NCBI GenBank assembly: GCA_021802545.1
Contig: JAJZRS010000003.1
Span: 1 to 64,000 of the forward strand
DNA from: Pseudomonadota bacterium
GTDB taxonomy: Bacteria; Pseudomonadota; Gammaproteobacteria; Burkholderiales; JABEVD01
Reading direction: 5' to 3'
Length of the DNA: 64,000 nt
The notes under the pieces were generated by a model, which saw only the letters and a list, made by a program, of their open reading frames with translations, did not search any database and was not told the origin of the DNA. Shown piece after piece: positions 46,462-61,895 of this stretch; position 1 is the stretch's first letter, and each line of letters begins with the position of its first letter. The translations under genes and the position numbers were made by a program.

Positions 46462-48327
46462 ATGCAAAATTTTGATGTCATCGTAGTCGGCGGCGGCCAT
46501 GCGGGAACCGAAGCGGCGCTCGCATCGGCCAGAATGGGCAGGAAAACCCTGCTGCTCACGCACAACATCGAAACGCTCGGGCAGATGTCCTGCAATCCCG
46601 CCATAGGCGGCATAGGCAAGGGGCATCTTGTCAGGGAGATCGATGCGCTGGGCGGCGCAATGGCGCTTGCCGCGGACGAGGCGGGCATCCAGTTCAGGAC
46701 GTTGAATGCAAGCAAGGGGTATGCTGTCCGGGCAACCCGCGCCCAGGCCGACAGAATGCTGTACAGGCAGGCGATCCGGAGCAGGGTCGAATCCCAACCC
46801 AATTTATGGCTATTCCAGCAGGCGGTCGACGACCTGATCCTGGAGGGGGACAGGGTCGCGGGCGTCGTGACCCAGCTCGGCATCAGGATTTCCGGAAAAG
46901 CGGTCGTGCTTACTGCGGGCACATTTCTTTCGGGCTTGATCCATGTCGGGCTGAAGAATTACCAGGCGGGAAGGGCTGGGGACCCGCCCTCGATCAGCCT
47001 TGCGGCCAGGCTGCGCGAGCTGGCATTGCCGGTCGGCAGGCTGAAGACGGGCACCCCACCCAGGATTCACGGTGCAAGCATCGATTATTCCGAGCTGGCC
47101 ATGCAGCCCGGAGACGATCCCGTTCCTGTCTTTTCTTTCGTCGGGAGCGCCGACCTCCATCCGCGCCAGGTGCCGTGCTGGATCACGCACACCAACGAGA
47201 AGACGCACGAAATCATCCGCGGCGGACTTGACCGATCCCCAATGTTCACAGGCGTTATTGAGGGAGTGGGTCCTCGCTACTGCCCCTCCATCGAGGACAA
47301 GGTTACGCGCTTTGCGGAAAGGACAAGCCACCAGATTTTCCTCGAGCCGGAAGGGCTGAATACGCACGAAGTCTATCCGAACGGCATTTCGACCAGCCTG
47401 CCCTATGACGTGCAGGTCGAACTGATCCATTCGATGAAGGGGCTGGAAAATGCGCACGTCACGCGCCCCGGGTATGCCATCGAATACGACTACTTCGATC
47501 CGACGGGCCTCAAGAGTTCTCTGGAAACGAAGGCTATCGCCAATCTCTATTTCGCCGGACAGATCAACGGGACGACCGGCTACGAAGAAGCGGCCGCCCA
47601 GGGAATACTGGCGGGCATCAATGCTGCGTTGAGATCCGAGGACAAGGAAGCCTGGAGCCCGAAGCGGAACCAGGCCTATATCGGCGTGATGGTCGACGAT
47701 CTGGTCACCAAGGGCGTGACCGAGCCTTACAGGATGTTCACCAGCCGGGCGGAATTTCGCCTGACGCTGAGGGAGGACAACGCGGATCTGAGGCTCACTG
47801 AAACCGGAAGGGAACTCGGTGCTGTGGATGACGCAAGGTGGCGGGCATTCTGCGAGAAAAGGGAGGCGATCGAGCGGGAGTCTTCCAGGCTCAAGTCCAC
47901 CTGGGTGAATCCGAAGCTGGCATCCCAGGAGCACATTGAAAAGGTGCTCGGCAAATCCATCGAGCGAGAATACAGCCTGTACGAGCTCTTGAGGCGCCCT
48001 GACGTGAATTACGAAGCGCTGGTGGCGCTCGGTGAAAGGGCGGAAGTGGCGCCGGAGGTGGCGAGCCAGGTCGAAATCCAGGCGAAATACGGCGGCTACA
48101 TCGAGCGGCAGGAGCTCGAGATCGCGAGAAGGATGGAATATGAGGCGCTCCGTCTGCCGATGGACGTCGATTATGCGCAAGTGAAAGGGCTCTCTGCCGA
48201 AACCTGGCAGATCCTCAACCGCCACAAGCCCGAGACCATCGGGCAGGCGTCGCGGCTTTCTGGCATCACGCCGGCTGCGGTGTCCCTGCTTCTTGTGCAC
48301 CAGAAGCGCGGGTTTTCGGCCGCATGA
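46462..48327 (+). CDS. mnmG: tRNA uridine 5-carboxymethylaminomethyl modification enzyme MnmG
   Basis: This 621-residue FAD enzyme is the partner of MnmE. The FAD-binding start is [21 protein letters not shown], followed by [23 protein letters not shown], the family signature [10 protein letters not shown], and [11 protein letters not shown]. The C-terminal helical domain that binds MnmE is complete. Its stop overlaps the rsmG start in ATGA. Confidence 0.97.
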   Translation: MQNFDVIVVGGGHAGTEAALASARMGRKTLLLTHNIETLGQMSCNPAIGGIGKGHLVREIDALGGAMALAADEAGIQFRTLNASKGYAVRATRAQADRMLYRQAIRSRVESQPNLWLFQQAVDDLILEGDRVAGVVTQLGIRISGKAVVLTAGTFLSGLIHVGLKNYQAGRAGDPPSISLAARLRELALPVGRLKTGTPPRIHGASIDYSELAMQPGDDPVPVFSFVGSADLHPRQVPCWITHTNEKTHEIIRGGLDRSPMFTGVIEGVGPRYCPSIEDKVTRFAERTSHQIFLEPEGLNTHEVYPNGISTSLPYDVQVELIHSMKGLENAHVTRPGYAIEYDYFDPTGLKSSLETKAIANLYFAGQINGTTGYEEAAAQGILAGINAALRSEDKEAWSPKRNQAYIGVMVDDLVTKGVTEPYRMFTSRAEFRLTLREDNADLRLTETGRELGAVDDARWRAFCEKREAIERESSRLKSTWVNPKLASQEHIEKVLGKSIEREYSLYELLRRPDVNYEALVALGERAEVAPEVASQVEIQAKYGGYIERQELEIARRMEYEALRLPMDVDYAQVKGLSAETWQILNRHKPETIGQASRLSGITPAAVSLLLVHQKRGFSAA

Positions 48328-48929
48328 ACCTTCGCCAGGGAATCGAAGCGCTCGATCTCGACATTCCGAGCTCACGAATCGAAAAGCTCGAGGCTTATGT
48401 CGGCCTGATCGAAAAGTGGAACAAGGTGTACAACCTGACTGCGATCAGGGACAGGGAAAAAATGGTCAGCCACCATCTGCTCGACAGCCTTTCAATCCTG
48501 CCGCACATCGAAGCAAGAAGCGTTGCGGACGTCGGCAGCGGAGCTGGGCTGCCGGGCATTCCGCTTGCGATAGCGCGGCCCGATTGGCAGGTGACGCTCA
48601 TCGAGAGCAACCAGAAGAAGGCGGCGTTCCTCAGACAGGCGGTCATCGAGTTGGGCCTGAAGAATGCTGGGGTGCTGGCAGAGAGGGTCGAAGCGGTCGG
48701 GGAAGGAAAATTTGATCTTGTCACATCGCGCGCATTTTCGGAAATAGGCGAATTCCTGCGCTTATCCGGGCATCTGGGAAAGCGTTTTGCCGCGATGAAG
48801 GGGCAATATCCCGAGAAAGAGCTGGCGCAATTGCCCGAGCGGGTTGTAGTCGAAGCGGTCATTCCCCTCGAAGTTCCGGGTTTGGAAGGGGAGAGGCATC
48901 TGGTCATCATGAAACTGGAGACGGATTAG
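48324..48929 (+). CDS. rsmG: 16S rRNA (guanine-527 N7)-methyltransferase RsmG
   Basis: This 201-residue SAM-dependent enzyme methylates G527 of 16S rRNA. The family segments [46 protein letters not shown] and [11 protein letters not shown] are present. Loss of RsmG gives low-level streptomycin resistance in other bacteria. It is coupled to mnmG and followed one base later by parA. Confidence 0.96.
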   Translation: MNLRQGIEALDLDIPSSRIEKLEAYVGLIEKWNKVYNLTAIRDREKMVSHHLLDSLSILPHIEARSVADVGSGAGLPGIPLAIARPDWQVTLIESNQKKAAFLRQAVIELGLKNAGVLAERVEAVGEGKFDLVTSRAFSEIGEFLRLSGHLGKRFAAMKGQYPEKELAQLPERVVVEAVIPLEVPGLEGERHLVIMKLETD

Positions 48930-48930
48930 C

Positions 48931-49698
48931 ATGGCGAGAATATTGGCGATTACCAATCAAAAGGGCGGCGTGGGGAAGACAACCACGACGGTCAACCTTG
49001 GCGCGAGCCTCGCGGCCGCGAGGCAGAAAGTGCTGCTGGTCGATCTCGATCCGCAGGGCAATGCCACGATGGGGAGCGGGGTGGACAAAGCCGCCTTGTC
49101 CAGGACCGTCTATCATCTGCTTCTGAAGGAACGCTCGCTCGAAGAGGTCAGGGTCGCCTCACCCGCGGGAAGCTACGACCTGCTGCCGGCCAACCGGGAT
49201 CTCGCTGGGGCTGAAGTCGAGCTCGTCGACGAAGAGGGAAGGGAATCCAGGCTCAAGGATGCGCTTGCTGCCGTATCGGAAAACTACGATTACATCCTGA
49301 TAGACTGCCCTCCTGCGCTCAATTTGCTCACGGTCAACGGTCTGTGCGCGGCGGATGCCGTGATGATTCCGATGCAGTGCGAGTACTATGCGCTGGAAGG
49401 ACTCTCCGACCTCATCAGGACGATCAAAAGGGTGCGCTCCAATCTCAACCCCGAGCTGCAGATAGAAGGACTGCTTCGCACCATGTTCGATCCTAGAAAC
49501 ATGCTTGCGCAACAGGTGTCGGACCAGTTGCAGCAGCATTTCGGAGACAAGGTATACCGTACCGTGATCCCGCGCAATGTCAGGCTGGCCGAAGCGCCGA
49601 GCTACGGGCTGCCTGCGATGGTTCACGACAGGAATTCGAAGGGGGCCGCGGCCTATCTGACATTGGCCGGGGAAATCCTCAACAGGCATCATTCATAA
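48931..49698 (+). CDS. parA: Chromosome partitioning ATPase ParA (Soj)
   Basis: This 255-residue Walker-type ATPase moves ParB-parS complexes along the nucleoid. Deviant Walker A KGGVGKTTTTVNLGAS lies at residues 11-26, with VLLVDLDPQGNATMG and DYILIDCPPALNLLTVN. The short N-terminus lacks a helix-turn-helix, as in chromosomal type ParA. It is co-transcribed with rsmG and parB. Confidence 0.96.
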   Translation: MARILAITNQKGGVGKTTTTVNLGASLAAARQKVLLVDLDPQGNATMGSGVDKAALSRTVYHLLLKERSLEEVRVASPAGSYDLLPANRDLAGAEVELVDEEGRESRLKDALAAVSENYDYILIDCPPALNLLTVNGLCAADAVMIPMQCEYYALEGLSDLIRTIKRVRSNLNPELQIEGLLRTMFDPRNMLAQQVSDQLQQHFGDKVYRTVIPRNVRLAEAPSYGLPAMVHDRNSKGAAAYLTLAGEILNRHHS

Positions 49699-49707
49699 GG
49701 GACGAAG

Positions 49708-50541
49708 ATGACAAGACAAAAGGGATTGGGAAGGGGGCTCGACGCGCTGCTCGGAGGGGAAGAAGCGTCTTCCGGAGACTTGCGCAAGCTGAAAGTGGGC
49801 GAGTTGCAACCTGGAAAATACCAGCCCAGAAGCATGATGGATCAGGATTCCTTGATGCATCTTGCTGAATCCATAAGGTCGCAAGGAATCATGCAGCCCA
49901 TACTCGTGAGAAAGGTCGAGCAGGGCAAATACGAAATCATAGCAGGAGAGCGGCGCTGGAGAGCGTCCCAGCTCGCAGGGCTCGATGAAGTCCCCGTTCT
50001 GATAAGGGAAGTGCCGGACGAGGCGGCGCTTTCGATGGCGCTCATCGAAAACATACAAAGGGAAGACCTGAATCCGCTTGAGCAGGCGATTGGCATCCAG
50101 CGCCTCGTGGATGAATTCGGCATGACGCACCAGGAGGCGGCAGATGCGGTGGGTTATTCGCGCAGCGCGGTCAGCAATTTGCTGCGCCTCCTCAATCTGG
50201 CCAAGCCGGCACAGGATCTGCTCATGCAGGGCAAGATCGACATGGGACACGCAAGGGCACTTCTGAGCCTCTCTGCTGCAGAGCAGATCGAGCTCGGCAA
50301 CCTCATCGCGAAAAAACAGCTTTCGGTGAGGGAGGCCGAAAGGCTGGTACAGTCGCTGCAGGGCGGGCAAAAACAGGAAAAGCATTCGGATCACGACGTG
50401 ATCAGGCTTCAGGAGGAAATCTCGGCAAAGCTCGGCACAGGCGTGACGATCAGCCATGGAAAGAAGGGAGCCGGCAAGCTCGTGATCGAATATTCAAGCC
50501 TCGAGCACCTCGATTCCATCCTTGGCAGGTTTCGCGTTTGA
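49708..50541 (+). CDS. parB: Chromosome partitioning protein ParB (Spo0J)
   Basis: This 277-residue CTP-dependent clamp binds parS and spreads. The N-terminus RQKGLGRGLDALLGG binds ParA. The CTPase core has IMQPILVRKV, AGERRWRASQLAG and ALIENIQREDLNPLEQA, and a helix-turn-helix (TQEEAADAVGYSRSAVSNLLR-like, residues about 135-155) follows. Three matching parS-type sites lie within 35 kb upstream. Confidence 0.96.
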   Translation: MTRQKGLGRGLDALLGGEEASSGDLRKLKVGELQPGKYQPRSMMDQDSLMHLAESIRSQGIMQPILVRKVEQGKYEIIAGERRWRASQLAGLDEVPVLIREVPDEAALSMALIENIQREDLNPLEQAIGIQRLVDEFGMTHQEAADAVGYSRSAVSNLLRLLNLAKPAQDLLMQGKIDMGHARALLSLSAAEQIELGNLIAKKQLSVREAERLVQSLQGGQKQEKHSDHDVIRLQEEISAKLGTGVTISHGKKGAGKLVIEYSSLEHLDSILGRFRV

Positions 50542-50588
50542 CAGCGCCGGAAAACGTTGCTAACATCCACAAGGTTTGTAATGGCGCG

Positions 50589-51780
<1,192 letters not shown>

Positions 51781-51826
51781 GATTCTTTTCAACCCAACTT
51801 TAATTTATATACAGGAGAAAAATTAA

Positions 51827-52069
<243 letters not shown>

Positions 52070-52101
52070 GCAAGCGGGAATTAACCGAAGGAAGAATTTG
52101 C

Positions 52102-52572
52102 ATGAACATCAATGCAACCCTTCTCGGCCAAACGATCATGTTCGTCATGTTCGTCTGGTTCTGCATGAAGTACATCTGGCCTCCCATCACCAATGCAATG
52201 GGCGAGCGCGCAAAGCGGATCGCCGATGGGCTTGCTGCAGGCGAGCGCGGGAAATCTGAACTCGAATTGGCGACGAAGAAGTCCCTCGAAATTTTGCATG
52301 AAGCCAAGCAGAAAGCTGCCGAAGTGATTTCGCAAGCCGAAAATCGCGCGGCTCAGATCGTCGACGAAGCCAAGACCGCCGCCAAGGAAGAAGGCGAGCG
52401 GCTCCTGAACGGCGCAAAAGCGGAAATCGAGCAGGAAGTCTTCCGTGCCCGTGAATCCCTGCGGGATCAGGTGGCGGCGCTTGCCGTGGCAGGTGCGGAA
52501 AAGATACTGCGCCAGGAAGTCGATACGGCCAAGCACGCAGAGCTTCTCAAGTCGATCCAGTCGGAGCTTTAA
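52102..52572 (+). CDS. atpF: ATP synthase Fo subunit b
   Basis: This 156-residue stator subunit has one N-terminal transmembrane helix ([21 protein letters not shown] region) followed by a long charged coiled coil that reaches F1. It matches the family in length and lies between atpE and atpH. Confidence 0.96.
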   Translation: MNINATLLGQTIMFVMFVWFCMKYIWPPITNAMGERAKRIADGLAAGERGKSELELATKKSLEILHEAKQKAAEVISQAENRAAQIVDEAKTAAKEEGERLLNGAKAEIEQEVFRARESLRDQVAALAVAGAEKILRQEVDTAKHAELLKSIQSEL

Positions 52573-52581
52573 GGGACTGTC

Positions 52582-53118
52582 ATGGCCGAAATCGTAACCA
52601 TTGCTAGACCCTATGCCGAAGCGGCGTTTCGAGTCGCCAAGGAAAAAGGAACCCTTGAAGAGTGGTCCGGGGAGCTGCAATTCCTTGCTGCGGTCGTTCA
52701 GGATGCAGGCATGCAATCATGCATCACCGATCCAAACATCACGCCTTCCAAGCTCGAGGCGCTGATCACATCGGTTGCAGCCGGAAAGATCGGCGAAATG
52801 GGGGTCAATTTCGTCAAGGAGCTCATTCACAATGGACGCCTTGGCATTCTGCCGCAGATTGCAGAGCTTTTTGAAGCGCTGAAGGCTGAGGAAGGCGGGA
52901 TGCTGGAAGCCAGGGTGACTTCGGCCTATCCAATGACCAAGGCCCAGCTTGGCGATCTCGTTAAAAAGCTTGAGGCCAAGTTCAAGAAAAAAGTCGAAGC
53001 CAGCGCTGAAGTGGACGCGGATCTAATCGGCGGCGTCAAGATCGAGATCGGGGACGACGTGATCGATGCGTCGGTGCGCGGCAAGTTACAGGCGATGGCA
53101 TTCGCCCTTACAAGATAG
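52582..53118 (+). CDS. atpH: ATP synthase F1 subunit delta
   Basis: This 178-residue subunit links the b stator to the top of F1. The N-terminus [18 protein letters not shown] and the C-terminal [26 protein letters not shown] are diagnostic. It starts 9 bp after atpF. Confidence 0.96.
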   Translation: MAEIVTIARPYAEAAFRVAKEKGTLEEWSGELQFLAAVVQDAGMQSCITDPNITPSKLEALITSVAAGKIGEMGVNFVKELIHNGRLGILPQIAELFEALKAEEGGMLEARVTSAYPMTKAQLGDLVKKLEAKFKKKVEASAEVDADLIGGVKIEIGDDVIDASVRGKLQAMAFALTR

Positions 53119-53126
53119 GAGTTATC

Positions 53127-54668
<1,542 letters not shown>

Positions 54669-54677
54669 GGAGTCGCC

Positions 54678-55544
54678 ATGGCTGGTGGGAAAGAAATAAG
54701 GACGAAGATCAAGAGCGTCCAGAACACCCAGAAAATCACGCGGGCGATGGAAATGGTCGCGGCTGCCAAGATGCGCAAGGCACAGGACAGGATGCGCCTG
54801 GCTAGGCCCTACGGCGAGAAGATGCGGATAGTCGCCGCGCACATGAGCCGCGCGCACCCGGAATACACGCATCCGTTCATGGCGGAGCGGGCGAATTCCA
54901 AGCGCATCGGAATCATCGTGGTCAGTTCGGACAAGGGTCTTTGCGGCGGTCTGAATACCAATGTGCAGCGGCTTGTGCTCGCAAAGGTAAAGGATTGGGT
55001 CGAGGAAGGCAATGCGGTAGAGGCATGCGCCATAGGCAACAAGGGACTCGGCTTCCTGCAGCGACTGGGCGTGAACATTGCTGCGAGCGTTACCGGGCTC
55101 GGCGATACGCCCCACATGGACAAGCTGATCGGGCCTGTGAAGGTGATGCTTGACGATTATTCGGAAGGCAGGCTGGATGCGCTCTACCTCTTCTACACCA
55201 AATTCGTCAACACGATGAAGCAGGAGCCGGTGATGGAGCAATTGCTCCCGCTGCCCACGGAAAAGCTCGAGGGCGCGCACGGCATATGGGACTACATATA
55301 CGAGCCCGACGCCAAGACTGTGATCGATCAGGTGCTGCGCCGCTACATCGAAGCGCTGATTTACCAGGCCGTTGCGGAAAACATGGCCTCGGAACAGAGC
55401 GCGCGGATGGTGGCGATGAAGGCGGCTTCCGACAATGCCGGAAATGTGATCGGCGAGCTCAAGCTGATATACAACAAGACTCGCCAAGCGGCGATCACCA
55501 AGGAACTTGCCGAAATCTGCGCAGGCGCTGCCGCAGTCGGTTGA
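54678..55544 (+). CDS. atpG: ATP synthase F1 subunit gamma
   Basis: This 288-residue rotor shaft subunit has the conserved N-terminus [33 protein letters not shown] in the middle and the C-terminal [20 protein letters not shown] with [15 protein letters not shown]. It lies between atpA and atpD. Confidence 0.97.
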   Translation: MAGGKEIRTKIKSVQNTQKITRAMEMVAAAKMRKAQDRMRLARPYGEKMRIVAAHMSRAHPEYTHPFMAERANSKRIGIIVVSSDKGLCGGLNTNVQRLVLAKVKDWVEEGNAVEACAIGNKGLGFLQRLGVNIAASVTGLGDTPHMDKLIGPVKVMLDDYSEGRLDALYLFYTKFVNTMKQEPVMEQLLPLPTEKLEGAHGIWDYIYEPDAKTVIDQVLRRYIEALIYQAVAENMASEQSARMVAMKAASDNAGNVIGELKLIYNKTRQAAITKELAEICAGAAAVG

Positions 55545-55563
55545 TAGGTTTTAACTAGATTAG

Positions 55564-56952
<1,389 letters not shown>

Positions 56953-56960
56953 GGAACGAC

Positions 56961-57383
56961 ATGGCAATGACCATGCAAGTCGATATCGTGAGCGCTGAGG
57001 AGAGCTTCTTCTCCGGCCTTGCCGAATTCGTGGCTGCACCTTCCATACTCGGTGAAGTGGGTATCTATCCCCGCCATGCCCCGATGCTCACCAGGATCAA
57101 GCCCGGCTCGGTCAGGGTCAAGAAGGCGATGAGCGACGAGGAAGAGCTGATCTACGTGTCTGGCGGCATACTCGAGGTTCAACCCGATGTCGTCACCGTA
57201 CTGGCCGACTCGGCCATTCGAGGCGAAGATCTGGATGAAGCCAAGGCTACTGAAGCGAAACAGCGCGCAGAAGAAGCCATGAAAAACAAAGAAGCAGCCA
57301 TCGAATTCGCGAGAGCCGAGGCCGAGCTCGCCGAAGCCGTCGCGCAGCTCGCGGCAATCCAGAAGCTGAGAAAGAGGCGCTGA
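56961..57383 (+). CDS. atpC: ATP synthase F1 subunit epsilon
   Basis: This 140-residue subunit couples the c-ring to gamma and can inhibit hydrolysis. The beta-sandwich N-domain ([28 protein letters not shown]) precedes two C-terminal helices. The ATG at 56961 has GAGGA before it; an ATG four codons upstream is less likely. It ends the operon before a terminator. Confidence 0.96.
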   Translation: MAMTMQVDIVSAEESFFSGLAEFVAAPSILGEVGIYPRHAPMLTRIKPGSVRVKKAMSDEEELIYVSGGILEVQPDVVTVLADSAIRGEDLDEAKATEAKQRAEEAMKNKEAAIEFARAEAELAEAVAQLAAIQKLRKRR

Positions 57384-57398
57384 GACCGCGCATTGATG

Positions 57399-57424
57399 AA
57401 AAGGCAGCCTCGGCTGCCTTTTTG
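57399..57424 (+). terminator. Terminator of the atp operon
   Basis: The stem AAGGCAGC / GCTGCCTT with a CTCG loop is followed by TTTGTTTTG. It lies 17 bp after atpC and 22 bp before glmU. Confidence 0.9.
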
Positions 57425-57446
57425 TTTTGTGTCATAATGTCATGTC

Positions 57447-58823
57447 ATGTCGAACACTGAAAATCTGAGCGTAATCATCCTGGCCGCGGGCAAGGGTACG
57501 CGCATGAATTCCTCCATTCCCAAGGTGCTGCACGAACTCGCCGGCAAGCCCCTGCTGAGGCAGGTCGTCGACGTGGCGAAATCATTGAATCCCAGGAAAA
57601 TATGCGTCGTTTACGGGCATGGCGGAGAAATGGTTCCCAAGGCTCTTGATGACGACGACGCATTGCAATTCGTGCTGCAGGAGCCGCAATTGGGCACGGG
57701 GCACGCCGTTCAGATGGCGATGCCTTGTCTAGATGGGAAGGGCAGGACGCTGGTGCTGTACGGCGACGTTCCACTGATCAAGCCGGATACCCTGCATCAT
57801 CTTCTTGAAAGCGGCGCAGGACTGTCGCTCTTGACGATGGAACTCGAAAACCCGCATGGCTACGGAAGGATAGTCAGGAATGATGACGGAGATATCGTCG
57901 GGATAGTGGAAGAAAAAGATGCCACTGAAGCACAAAGGGGTATAAGAGAAGTAAATACTGGCGTACTTGTTTGTCCAACTGCACAGCTAAAATCCTGGCT
58001 TTCCGAACTGAAAAATGAAAACGCACAAAAGGAATACTATCTGACCGACATCGTGGGCATCGCGGCCAGTGAGGGAGAAATGATCCATTCCGCATCCCCG
58101 GGGCGCCAATGGGAAGTGATGGGCGTGAACGACAAGATCCAGCTTGCCGAGCTGGAGCGTGTATTCCAGATGGAAAGGGCTGTGGAACTGATGAGAAGCG
58201 GCACGAGCTTGGCCGATCCCTCGAGATTTGACTTGAGAGGCTCCCTCTCATGCGGTAGGGATGTGATCATCGACGTGAATTGCCTGTTCGAGGGCAGCGT
58301 GAAACTGGGCAGCAAGGTTAAAATAGGCGCAAATTCAGTATTAAAGAACGTCGAAGTCATGGATGGCGCAGAAATCGCCCCGTTCTGCCACATCGAAGAT
58401 GCAGTGATCGGGCAGAATTGCAGAATCGGCCCTTATGCGAGGATAAGGCCGGGGACCCAGCTTGGAGAGGGTGTGCACATCGGAAATTTCGTCGAAGTGA
58501 AGAACAGCAGAATCGCAGAGAAAAGCAAGGCGAACCACTTGAGCTATGTAGGGGATGCCACCGTGGGCAAAAACGTCAACATAGGTGCGGGCACGATTAC
58601 CTGCAACTATGACGGCGCGAACAAGCACAGGACGATCATCGAGGACGATGCATTCATCGGCTCGGATACCCAGCTTATTGCGCCGGTGACCGTGGGCAAG
58701 GGCGCTACGATAGGCGCAGGTTCCACGATAGTCAGAAATACGCCTGAAGGCGGGTTGACGCTGTCGCGCGCCAAGCAGGTACATATCGAATACTGGAAAA
58801 GACCTGTGAAGAAGAAGGACTAG
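57447..58823 (+). CDS. glmU: Bifunctional UDP-GlcNAc pyrophosphorylase / GlcN-1-P acetyltransferase
   Basis: This 458-residue enzyme makes UDP-GlcNAc for peptidoglycan and LPS. The uridyltransferase half starts [14 protein letters not shown] and has [10 protein letters not shown]. The C-terminal left-handed beta helix of hexapeptide repeats ([36 protein letters not shown] region) carries the acetyltransferase. It is followed by glmS two bases later. Confidence 0.97.
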   Translation: MSNTENLSVIILAAGKGTRMNSSIPKVLHELAGKPLLRQVVDVAKSLNPRKICVVYGHGGEMVPKALDDDDALQFVLQEPQLGTGHAVQMAMPCLDGKGRTLVLYGDVPLIKPDTLHHLLESGAGLSLLTMELENPHGYGRIVRNDDGDIVGIVEEKDATEAQRGIREVNTGVLVCPTAQLKSWLSELKNENAQKEYYLTDIVGIAASEGEMIHSASPGRQWEVMGVNDKIQLAELERVFQMERAVELMRSGTSLADPSRFDLRGSLSCGRDVIIDVNCLFEGSVKLGSKVKIGANSVLKNVEVMDGAEIAPFCHIEDAVIGQNCRIGPYARIRPGTQLGEGVHIGNFVEVKNSRIAEKSKANHLSYVGDATVGKNVNIGAGTITCNYDGANKHRTIIEDDAFIGSDTQLIAPVTVGKGATIGAGSTIVRNTPEGGLTLSRAKQVHIEYWKRPVKKKD

Positions 58824-58825
58824 AC

Positions 58826-60649
58826 ATGTGCGGGATAGTCGGCGCTGTAGCGCAAAGGAATGTGGTGCCCATCCTTCTCGAGGGACTTCGGCGCCTCGAG
58901 TACCGCGGATACGATTCTGCAGGCCTAGCCATCATCAACGGCGGGCTAAAGCGGATCAGAAGCACAGGCCGCGTGGCCGAGCTCTCATCTCTCTCCAAGG
59001 AGCTCAAGGGTAATCTAGGGATTGCGCATACCCGCTGGGCAACGCACGGCGCGCCGACTGAAAAGAACGCCCATCCTCACGCCAGCCGCGAGGAGATCGC
59101 GGTGGTGCACAACGGCATCATCGAAAACCATGTTGAATTGCGCAAAGAACTCGAAGATCTCGGTTACGAATTCGAATCCGATACCGACACGGAAGTCATC
59201 GTCCACCTGATCCATCATCATTTTCAGCAAAGCCGCGATTTGTTCAATGCAACCCGATCAGCGGTGAAGCAGCTGAAGGGCGCTTACGCGATAGCGGTTG
59301 TAAGCGCTGACTCACGTGAAAAACTCGTATGCGCGAGACAAGGAAGCCCGCTTCTGATCGGGCTTGGCATAGAAGAAAACTTCATCGCATCGGATGCCTC
59401 TGCGCTCCTGCCCGTGACGAGAAGGATAGTTTATTTGGAAGATGGCGATGTTGCCGAACTCGGGCTCTTCGAATACAGGATCTTTGATGCATCGGGCAAT
59501 CCCGCCGAACGCACAATACACATCAGCGAACTCAGCGCAGAAACGGCGGAGCTGGGTCAATACCGCCATTTCATGCAGAAAGAGATCTTCGAACAGCCGA
59601 AGGCAATCGCAGACACGCTGGACATCGCCATCAACGAAACAGGAATATCTCCGGAACTGTATGGCCATCTCGGAGAAAGCGTTCTGCAAGACGCGGAAGC
59701 CGTCACCATCCTGGCATGCGGTACGAGCTATCATGCGGGACTTGTCGCAAGATACTGGATCGAAAGCCTGGCGGGCATACCCTGCAATGCCGAAATTGCA
59801 AGCGAGTACCGATACCGGGAAAGCGTACCCAACCCGAATGCGCTCATCGTCACCATATCGCAATCGGGAGAAACTGCAGATACCCTGGCTGCACTCGATC
59901 ACGCTAAATCGCTCGGACAGTCGAAAACGCTTGCTATCTGCAATGTGGATGAAAGCGCATTGGTCAGGCAATCGAAACTGCGCTTTCTGACAAGGGCAGG
60001 ACCTGAAATCGGCGTGGCCTCCACAAAGGCATTCACGACCCAATTGGCCGCGCTATTTCTGCTGACGCTCGTCCTTGCGAAATTGAAAGGAAAGTTGAGC
60101 CGCGAACAGGAAGCCGGGCACATCGAATCGCTTCGCAAGCTTCCCCATGCCGTCAACAGGGCGCTCGAATTAGAGCCCGATATCATGCAATGGGCGGAGC
60201 GGTTTGCCCAAAAAGATCATGCGCTTTTCCTGGCCAGAGGCATTCACTATCCTATCGCACTGGAAGGCGCGCTCAAACTCAAGGAAATTTCGTATATCCA
60301 CGCCGAAGCCTATCCGGCGGGTGAGCTGAAACACGGACCGCTCGCGCTGGTGGACAGCAACATGCCCGTCATCGCGGTTGCACCAAGCGATGCCCTGATA
60401 GAAAAACTGAAATCCAATCTTCAGGAGGTCAAGGCAAGAGGTGGCGAGCTCTACGTCGTGGCAGACGAGGAATCCCATTTCCACGACGAAGCGAGTATTC
60501 ACGTCGCAAGAATGGCGGGCCACGCGCATTATCTGAGTCCCATCCTGCACGCTGTACCGATGCAGCTGCTCGCCTATCATGCGGCCTTGCAGAAGGGAAC
60601 GGATGTCGACAAACCCAGAAATCTCGCCAAATCCGTCACGGTAGAATAG
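58826..60649 (+). CDS. glmS: Glutamine-fructose-6-phosphate aminotransferase
   Basis: This 607-residue enzyme makes glucosamine-6-phosphate. The N-terminal glutaminase has nucleophile Cys2 ([12 protein letters not shown]), with [13 protein letters not shown]. Two SIS isomerase domains follow ([25 protein letters not shown]), and the C-terminus [12 protein letters not shown] is standard. In many bacteria the glmS 3' end is the Tn7 attachment site; here the 41 bp to the next gene are free of any insertion. Confidence 0.98.
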   Translation: MCGIVGAVAQRNVVPILLEGLRRLEYRGYDSAGLAIINGGLKRIRSTGRVAELSSLSKELKGNLGIAHTRWATHGAPTEKNAHPHASREEIAVVHNGIIENHVELRKELEDLGYEFESDTDTEVIVHLIHHHFQQSRDLFNATRSAVKQLKGAYAIAVVSADSREKLVCARQGSPLLIGLGIEENFIASDASALLPVTRRIVYLEDGDVAELGLFEYRIFDASGNPAERTIHISELSAETAELGQYRHFMQKEIFEQPKAIADTLDIAINETGISPELYGHLGESVLQDAEAVTILACGTSYHAGLVARYWIESLAGIPCNAEIASEYRYRESVPNPNALIVTISQSGETADTLAALDHAKSLGQSKTLAICNVDESALVRQSKLRFLTRAGPEIGVASTKAFTTQLAALFLLTLVLAKLKGKLSREQEAGHIESLRKLPHAVNRALELEPDIMQWAERFAQKDHALFLARGIHYPIALEGALKLKEISYIHAEAYPAGELKHGPLALVDSNMPVIAVAPSDALIEKLKSNLQEVKARGGELYVVADEESHFHDEASIHVARMAGHAHYLSPILHAVPMQLLAYHAALQKGTDVDKPRNLAKSVTVE

Positions 60650-60690
60650 CTGTCACAAAACCGCAAACATACTGCTGATATAGTGGACAG

Positions 60691-61869
60691 ATGAATGTCC
60701 TGATGATATCAGACGTATATTTCCCCCGCGTCAACGGCGTTTCTACATCCATAGAAACGTTCAGAAAAGAACTTTCCCAAAGAGGCGCGAGCGTCACTCT
60801 GATTGCGCCGGATTATGGTGCTCATGGAGAAGAAAAGGACATCATCCGCATCCCTTCCAAAAAGGTAATGTTCGATCCTGAAGACAGGATGATGTCCTAC
60901 CGATCCATCATTGCACTAAAGGAAGAGCTCAGGGACAGGGAATTCGATCTGGTTCATATCCAGACGCCATTCGTCGCGCACTATGCGGGTGTCGCCATGG
61001 CAAAAGAGCTCGGGGTCCCGAAGATCGTGACCTACCATACCTTTTTCGAAGAATACCTCTACCACTATATCCCCTTTCTTCCCGCATCATGGATGCGCGC
61101 GTTGGCCCGAGGGTTTTCAAGGACGCAGTGCAATGATGTGGACGGCATCGTTGTCCCCTCGCACGCCATGGCCAAAACCCTGGAACAATACGGCGTGCAA
61201 AAACCACTGCATCTCATCCCGACGGGCATTCCCGAAGCGATGTTCGAATCCGGGGAAAGGGCCGCCTTCCGCGAGAAATACGGCATCCCTCACGATACGC
61301 CCGTGATGCTGTTCGTCGGGCGCGTTGCATTCGAAAAGAACCTCGAATTCCTGCTCCATGCGACCGACATGGCAAGGCGCAAAATCCCAGATCTATTGCT
61401 CGTCATTGCAGGAGAGGGCCCGGCGCTGAAATCGATCGAAAAGCTGGCGGGCAGCCTGAACCTCGAGAAGAACGTCAGGATGATCGGTTACCTGGACAGG
61501 GAAAAAGGGCTGAGGGATTGCTACAGTGCGGCAGACGTATTCGTTTTCGCTTCGCGCACGGAAACGCAGGGCCTGGTTCTGCTCGAAGCAATGGCTGCCG
61601 GCGTGCCCGTCATATCGACGGCGCACATGGGAACAAAGGATATCCTCAAGGAAGAATCCGGTGCGGTCGTGCCTCAAGACGATGTGACAGATTTCGCGGA
61701 AGCGATCACAGACATGATCCATAAAGTTGAGCTCAGAAGTGAGCGCGCGCTTCAAGCCCACCGCTATGCCAGGACATGGAGCTCGGGCGCGATGGCGGAT
61801 AAGATGAGGGATCTGTACAAGAATATGAAAGAGGGTAGTTCAACAGGAGCGCCTATTACGGTAAGATAG
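60691..61869 (+). CDS. GT4-family glycosyltransferase
   Basis: This 392-residue GT-B enzyme has the N-terminal acceptor domain (MISDVYFPRVNGVSTSIETF) and the C-terminal nucleotide-sugar domain with LFVGRVAFEKNLEFLL and the E-x7-E motif in RTETQGLVLLEAMAAGVPV. It resembles glycosyltransferases that add sugars to diacylglycerol or phosphatidylinositol-type lipids. The acceptor cannot be named from sequence. It follows glmS by 41 bp and may be co-transcribed with the downstream ParA-like gene. Confidence 0.85.
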   Translation: MNVLMISDVYFPRVNGVSTSIETFRKELSQRGASVTLIAPDYGAHGEEKDIIRIPSKKVMFDPEDRMMSYRSIIALKEELRDREFDLVHIQTPFVAHYAGVAMAKELGVPKIVTYHTFFEEYLYHYIPFLPASWMRALARGFSRTQCNDVDGIVVPSHAMAKTLEQYGVQKPLHLIPTGIPEAMFESGERAAFREKYGIPHDTPVMLFVGRVAFEKNLEFLLHATDMARRKIPDLLLVIAGEGPALKSIEKLAGSLNLEKNVRMIGYLDREKGLRDCYSAADVFVFASRTETQGLVLLEAMAAGVPVISTAHMGTKDILKEESGAVVPQDDVTDFAEAITDMIHKVELRSERALQAHRYARTWSSGAMADKMRDLYKNMKEGSSTGAPITVR

Positions 61870-61895
61870 CAGGGTCGAAAAAAGATCGGGGAAGC

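Noticed and set aside
59309..59324. CACGTGAAA sequence in glmS, considered as a fourth parS
   Set aside because: Only the right half matches; the left half lacks TGTTTC, so it is likely a chance match.
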